NCBI RefSeq assembly: GCF_001039355.2
Contig: NW_019776168.1
Location: 363,905 to 427,904, forward strand
Length of the DNA: 64,000 nucleotides
DNA from: Lingula anatina
Lineage: Eukaryota; Brachiopoda; Lingulata; Lingulida; Lingulidae
Direction of reading: 5' to 3'
Shown: positions 61,443-64,000 of the stretch, one piece after another
Layout of the letters: every line of letters begins with the position of its first letter
Numbering within the stretch: the first letter of the stretch is position 1
Notes under the pieces: model-generated
The model's input: the letters and a program-made list of their open reading frames with translations, nothing else
What the model was told of the DNA's origin: nothing
Database searches by the model: none
Program-made: the position numbers and the translations under genes

Positions 61443-64000
61443 TTATTTTTTCCAAAATTTTTTGGGTGTCCATTTCTTCTTTTGCTTCTCCCTAACTTTT
61501 GGGAGTTCAAAATGGTCCAAGGCATATTCATCAGCAGGTTCTCCTAAATTTTCTTCTGCTAACACATCACTCTTTCGGCTGTCTGAGTCGGAATCATAAA
61601 TGGCAGCATCATTTACGAGTTTAGTACCAGGGAAAGGTGGTGGAAGACGGTGTTTTGGCTTAGGAGGTGGAGGAGGTGGGCCTCTTGATGCAGCATCTTT
61701 TTCGTCATTGGAGAAATGGTTCTCATCTGTCTGTGGTACCAATGGCAATGGTTTGTTACTCTTCTTGCTCATGAGTTTTGTTTGCCTCACTGTGCCATCC
61801 ACTGGATAGTAGTTCTTTGCTGGAGCTACTAATTCATGTAGTTGTGAGGAAGTTGGTCTGTTTTCAGGCAAAGGATGCCAGCACTGTTTCATGATGTCAT
61901 AAAAAAGATCTGCCTTTTCTAGAGGTGTTTTCTTATTTAGCTTTCCTTTAGTAGAAGGGAAGTCCATAATTTTGCCCTGTTTGACAAATATGGCTGCTTC
62001 TCGGTTGTTCTTCTCTGGATATGGTGGCTGCCCATTGCTGAGAACTTCCCAAAGAAAGATGCCAAAGGCCCACACATCAGACTTTGTGCTGTATACGGCT
62101 TCTTCCAATACTTCTGGTGCAGCCCATTTCACAGAGATTTTTTCATTTTTGCAAGCCCTGTAGCGGTCATCTTCTACATATCTTGCCATCCCAAAATCTG
62201 CTAACTTTGCATGGAAACTTTCATTGAGGAGGACATTTCTGGCTGCAACATCACGATGCAGTATATATCTCTGGCGCTCAAGGTATTTCAAAGCAGATGC
62301 AATGTTCTCAAAGACATCGAAGTAAGGCAGATCTGAGACTTCATTATTCTTCAGCCATTGTCGAAGATTTCCACATGGCATCTTCTCCATAACGATGGCA
62401 AATGGTTCTTGTGAAAAGCGAACTCCCACCAGCTTTATTATGTGATCATGGCATAGGCGCATCAAGGTCTGTGCTTCATTCAAAAAGTCATCCTCAGCTG
62501 AATCGGAAACATCTTGTGTATGGAGCATTTTTGCAGCCACATCTTGGGTTTTTAATGTAGCATTGACAACAATACCAAACTGCCCATTTCCAAGCTTTGT
62601 GCCTTCTTGGAGGTCATCTTCAATCTCAAAGGATTTCTGGTAGTGATGACCAGGTGTGATGGCAAGGTGGGCTTCTTTAAATGGACGTCTCAGTCTTGTG
62701 ACAAGTCCATATCTGCTGCAGCGGAAATAGTTCACCAAGTCCTTAAGTGTTGGAAACACGCGGTAATCTCCACCAAGACTAAACTCTCTGTCTTCTTCTT
62801 TTATTGGATAGGGCCAGACTTGGCCAAACTCATCACAAACTGCTAGGTAATAACCATCATTCTTGGAGGAGGGATAGACCATGAAGCAGCCTTCTCGTTT
62901 TCTTTGCTGAAGCATAAAAGTGGCATTCTTGGTAGTAATGCGAATGGGATAGAACCATGGTTCTTTTTCAGGTCCACCATAAAGAGAAACCTTTGAAGCT
63001 GGAATGCAAAAAGATCTCCCATCTAAATCATAGGCAATGCATGCAGGTGGTTGGTCTCTCAGATAGTCACCGCTGTGTTCTATCAGGAGTGGTGTTCCTT
63101 CTTTAAGGCATATAGCATTTTCTTCAACTTTACAAAATTCAGTGCCATCTACCTGTATGACTGGGTAATTGGAAGTGGACTGTCGTCGAAATTTTTTTGC
63201 TACCAATTTGGCTCGTGTAGCTTTCTCCCCAGCAGCTGACTTCAAGGCAGATTTGTGATCATCTGTGTACTGTGGCTTTATCACTTTTCTTTCTCTCACA
63301 TTTGCATAATCGGGTTCCTTGTCTTCTTTGTTTTTGTCTTTGTCTAACCTCTGCAATGCCGCTGCCACTTTCCCACTCCCCAGCTTTGGGTTTTGGCATT
63401 ACCTGAGGTTTTTGCTTCACTGCTGTCTCAGCTCCACTCTTTTTCTCCAAACCCTCAGGAATAAGGAAGAATTTTTTGCATGCAAATGTTTCTGTGCAAT
63501 TTTGAGATGGCTGTGGAAAATCTTCATCTAAAAACACCTCGCTGAAGTCATGCAAAGGAAGGACTATTACATCTTCTTTAAGAAAGGCTTCAACTAGCTC
63601 ATCTGGTTCATGGGCACTTGAATAACGTGACTTTTTAGAGTATTTGGATTTGGGTTTGGTGCCTTTTCTGGCTTCTTGCCTTATCTTTCCTACTTCAGAT
63701 ATCCCCATGTTGGAGACATCTTCTGACACCAAGATGTACCCATCATTGTCCAGCTCATCTTCATACAGATGATCAGTTGTGTCATTTGGATGAACGGTCC
63801 CCACATTATCTTTTATTGACTCCTTTGTTATGGCTGCCAACAGATAACTTGAATCATAAAAATATTCATCATCATCCCTCTCCTCTTCCTTGTCAAATGC
63901 ATCTTGAACGAGGTTTCTCAAATGTTCTTGGCCGGTTTCAACAAGAGCTTTCATTAAGACCTTGAATGCTGCGTCCCCACGATGCGAAATAATTTCTAGG
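61443..64000 (-). CDS. CARD-linked SH3-SH2 non-receptor tyrosine kinase (5' end beyond window)
   Basis: Read right to left: the end of a CARD (63898-64000), an acidic Tyr-containing linker (LYEDE, DGYILV), a Pro/Lys segment, a PDYANV site, a divergent SH3-like domain (62958-63146), an SH2 (62679-62957), a tyrosine kinase domain (61827-62612), a proline-rich stretch (RGPPPPPPKPKHRLPPPF), and a basic C-terminus. Kinase residues are all present: LGNGQFGIV loop, VAAK lysine, αC Glu, HRDVAARN, DFG, VKWAAPE, and a DDRY activation-loop tyrosine, so it should be active. DFGMARYVEDDRY and KSDVWAFGIFLWEV are most like Tec/Src-group kinases. A frame change near 63385-63394 separates the CARD/linker frame from the kinase frame. 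One A too many in an A run explains it, giving PKPKLGSGKVAAALQRLDKD. The visible 2.5 kb has no clear intron, unusual for this family, so a retrocopy origin is possible. Likely a cytoplasmic signalling kinase recruited through CARD contacts. Confidence 0.85.
61623..61682 (-). other. proline-rich SH3-ligand segment of the kinase
   Basis: Six consecutive Pro, then KPKH, then PPPFP: two overlapping PxxP-type motifs with basic residues, 60 residues before the C-terminus. Likely an SH3 or WW ligand. Confidence 0.7.
61827..62612 (-). other. tyrosine kinase catalytic domain
   Basis: About 262 residues from the glycine loop (LGNGQFG) through the β3 Lys (DVAAK), HRD, DFG and APE to the conserved Arg of ENRPT. 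Complete and without internal stops or frameshifts. Confidence 0.95.
62679..62957 (-). other. SH2 domain with Tyr replacing the phosphotyrosine-binding Arg
   Basis: Runs from WFYPIRI to the GLVTRLRRPF end. The FLVRES-equivalent is FMVYPSS: the βB5 Arg is Tyr (codon TAT at 62874-62876). The usual βD His is also absent (QVWPYPIK). The overall SH2 pattern (YYLAV, FPTLKDLVNYF) is kept. Confidence 0.85.
63898..64000 (-). other. C-terminal part of a CARD
   Basis: The last helices of a caspase recruitment domain read in frame with the kinase linker: EIISHRGDAAFKVLMKAL, then VETGQEHLRNLV. The RG-x-x-A-F…ALxxTGQxHL pattern is that of the last two helices in caspase-9 (RGSQALPLF…EDTGQDML) and related CARDs. 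The first helices lie beyond the right edge. Confidence 0.75.

Overview
The window is nuclear DNA of an animal. It is AT-rich, carries microsatellites and short transposon remnants, and is dominated by one very large intron-rich gene. I identify that gene as usherin (USH2A), on the + strand from about 2.05 to 54.48 kb. Splice sites, intron phases and domain order close into one reading frame of 66 coding exons: 15,723 nt, or 5,240 residues plus stop, after discounting one apparent extra C in a C run. Human usherin is about 5,202 residues. Domain order is the vertebrate one: signal peptide, laminin-G-like jelly roll, laminin N-terminal domain, ten laminin-type EGF modules, FN3 block, two LamG domains, FN3 block, di-cysteine-rich region, long FN3 block, one transmembrane helix, and a short tail ending in the class I PDZ ligand DTHL. 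The intron sizes, gene content and a CARD-tyrosine kinase absent from vertebrates suggest an invertebrate bilaterian, perhaps a marine lophotrochozoan. I cannot name the species.

Layout. 1-2048: 5' flank with a 145-bp direct repeat, a TATA box and a likely 5'UTR exon holding an in-frame uORF. 2049-54476: usherin. 54477-56577: usherin 3'UTR and a convergent intergenic stretch. 56578-59340 (-): a C2H2 zinc-finger gene with two arrays of six fingers made by internal duplication. 59341-61442: mostly non-coding. 61443-64000 (-, running off the right edge): a non-receptor tyrosine kinase with SH3-like, SH2 and kinase domains and a proline-rich tail, preceded in the same coding unit by the end of a CARD.

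Main discoveries. (1) Two consecutive exons of the first LamG domain of usherin are each tandemly duplicated (23a/23b and 24a/24b). Phases make 24a and 24b strictly mutually exclusive, so four LamG1 isoforms are possible. All four variants carry a cysteine that the human protein appears to lack at these sites. (2) The kinase gene has a CARD + SH3-like + SH2 + tyrosine kinase architecture, and its SH2 has Tyr in place of the phosphotyrosine-binding Arg. (3) In usherin both the LamG pair and the Cys-rich region look inserted into an FN3 fold at the same loop. (4) Repeated local tandem duplications involve exon material (3' end of exon 7 with its donor copied four times; a relic of exon 31). (5) Three genes each carry a single +1 frameshift in a homopolymer, most simply explained as assembly overcalls.
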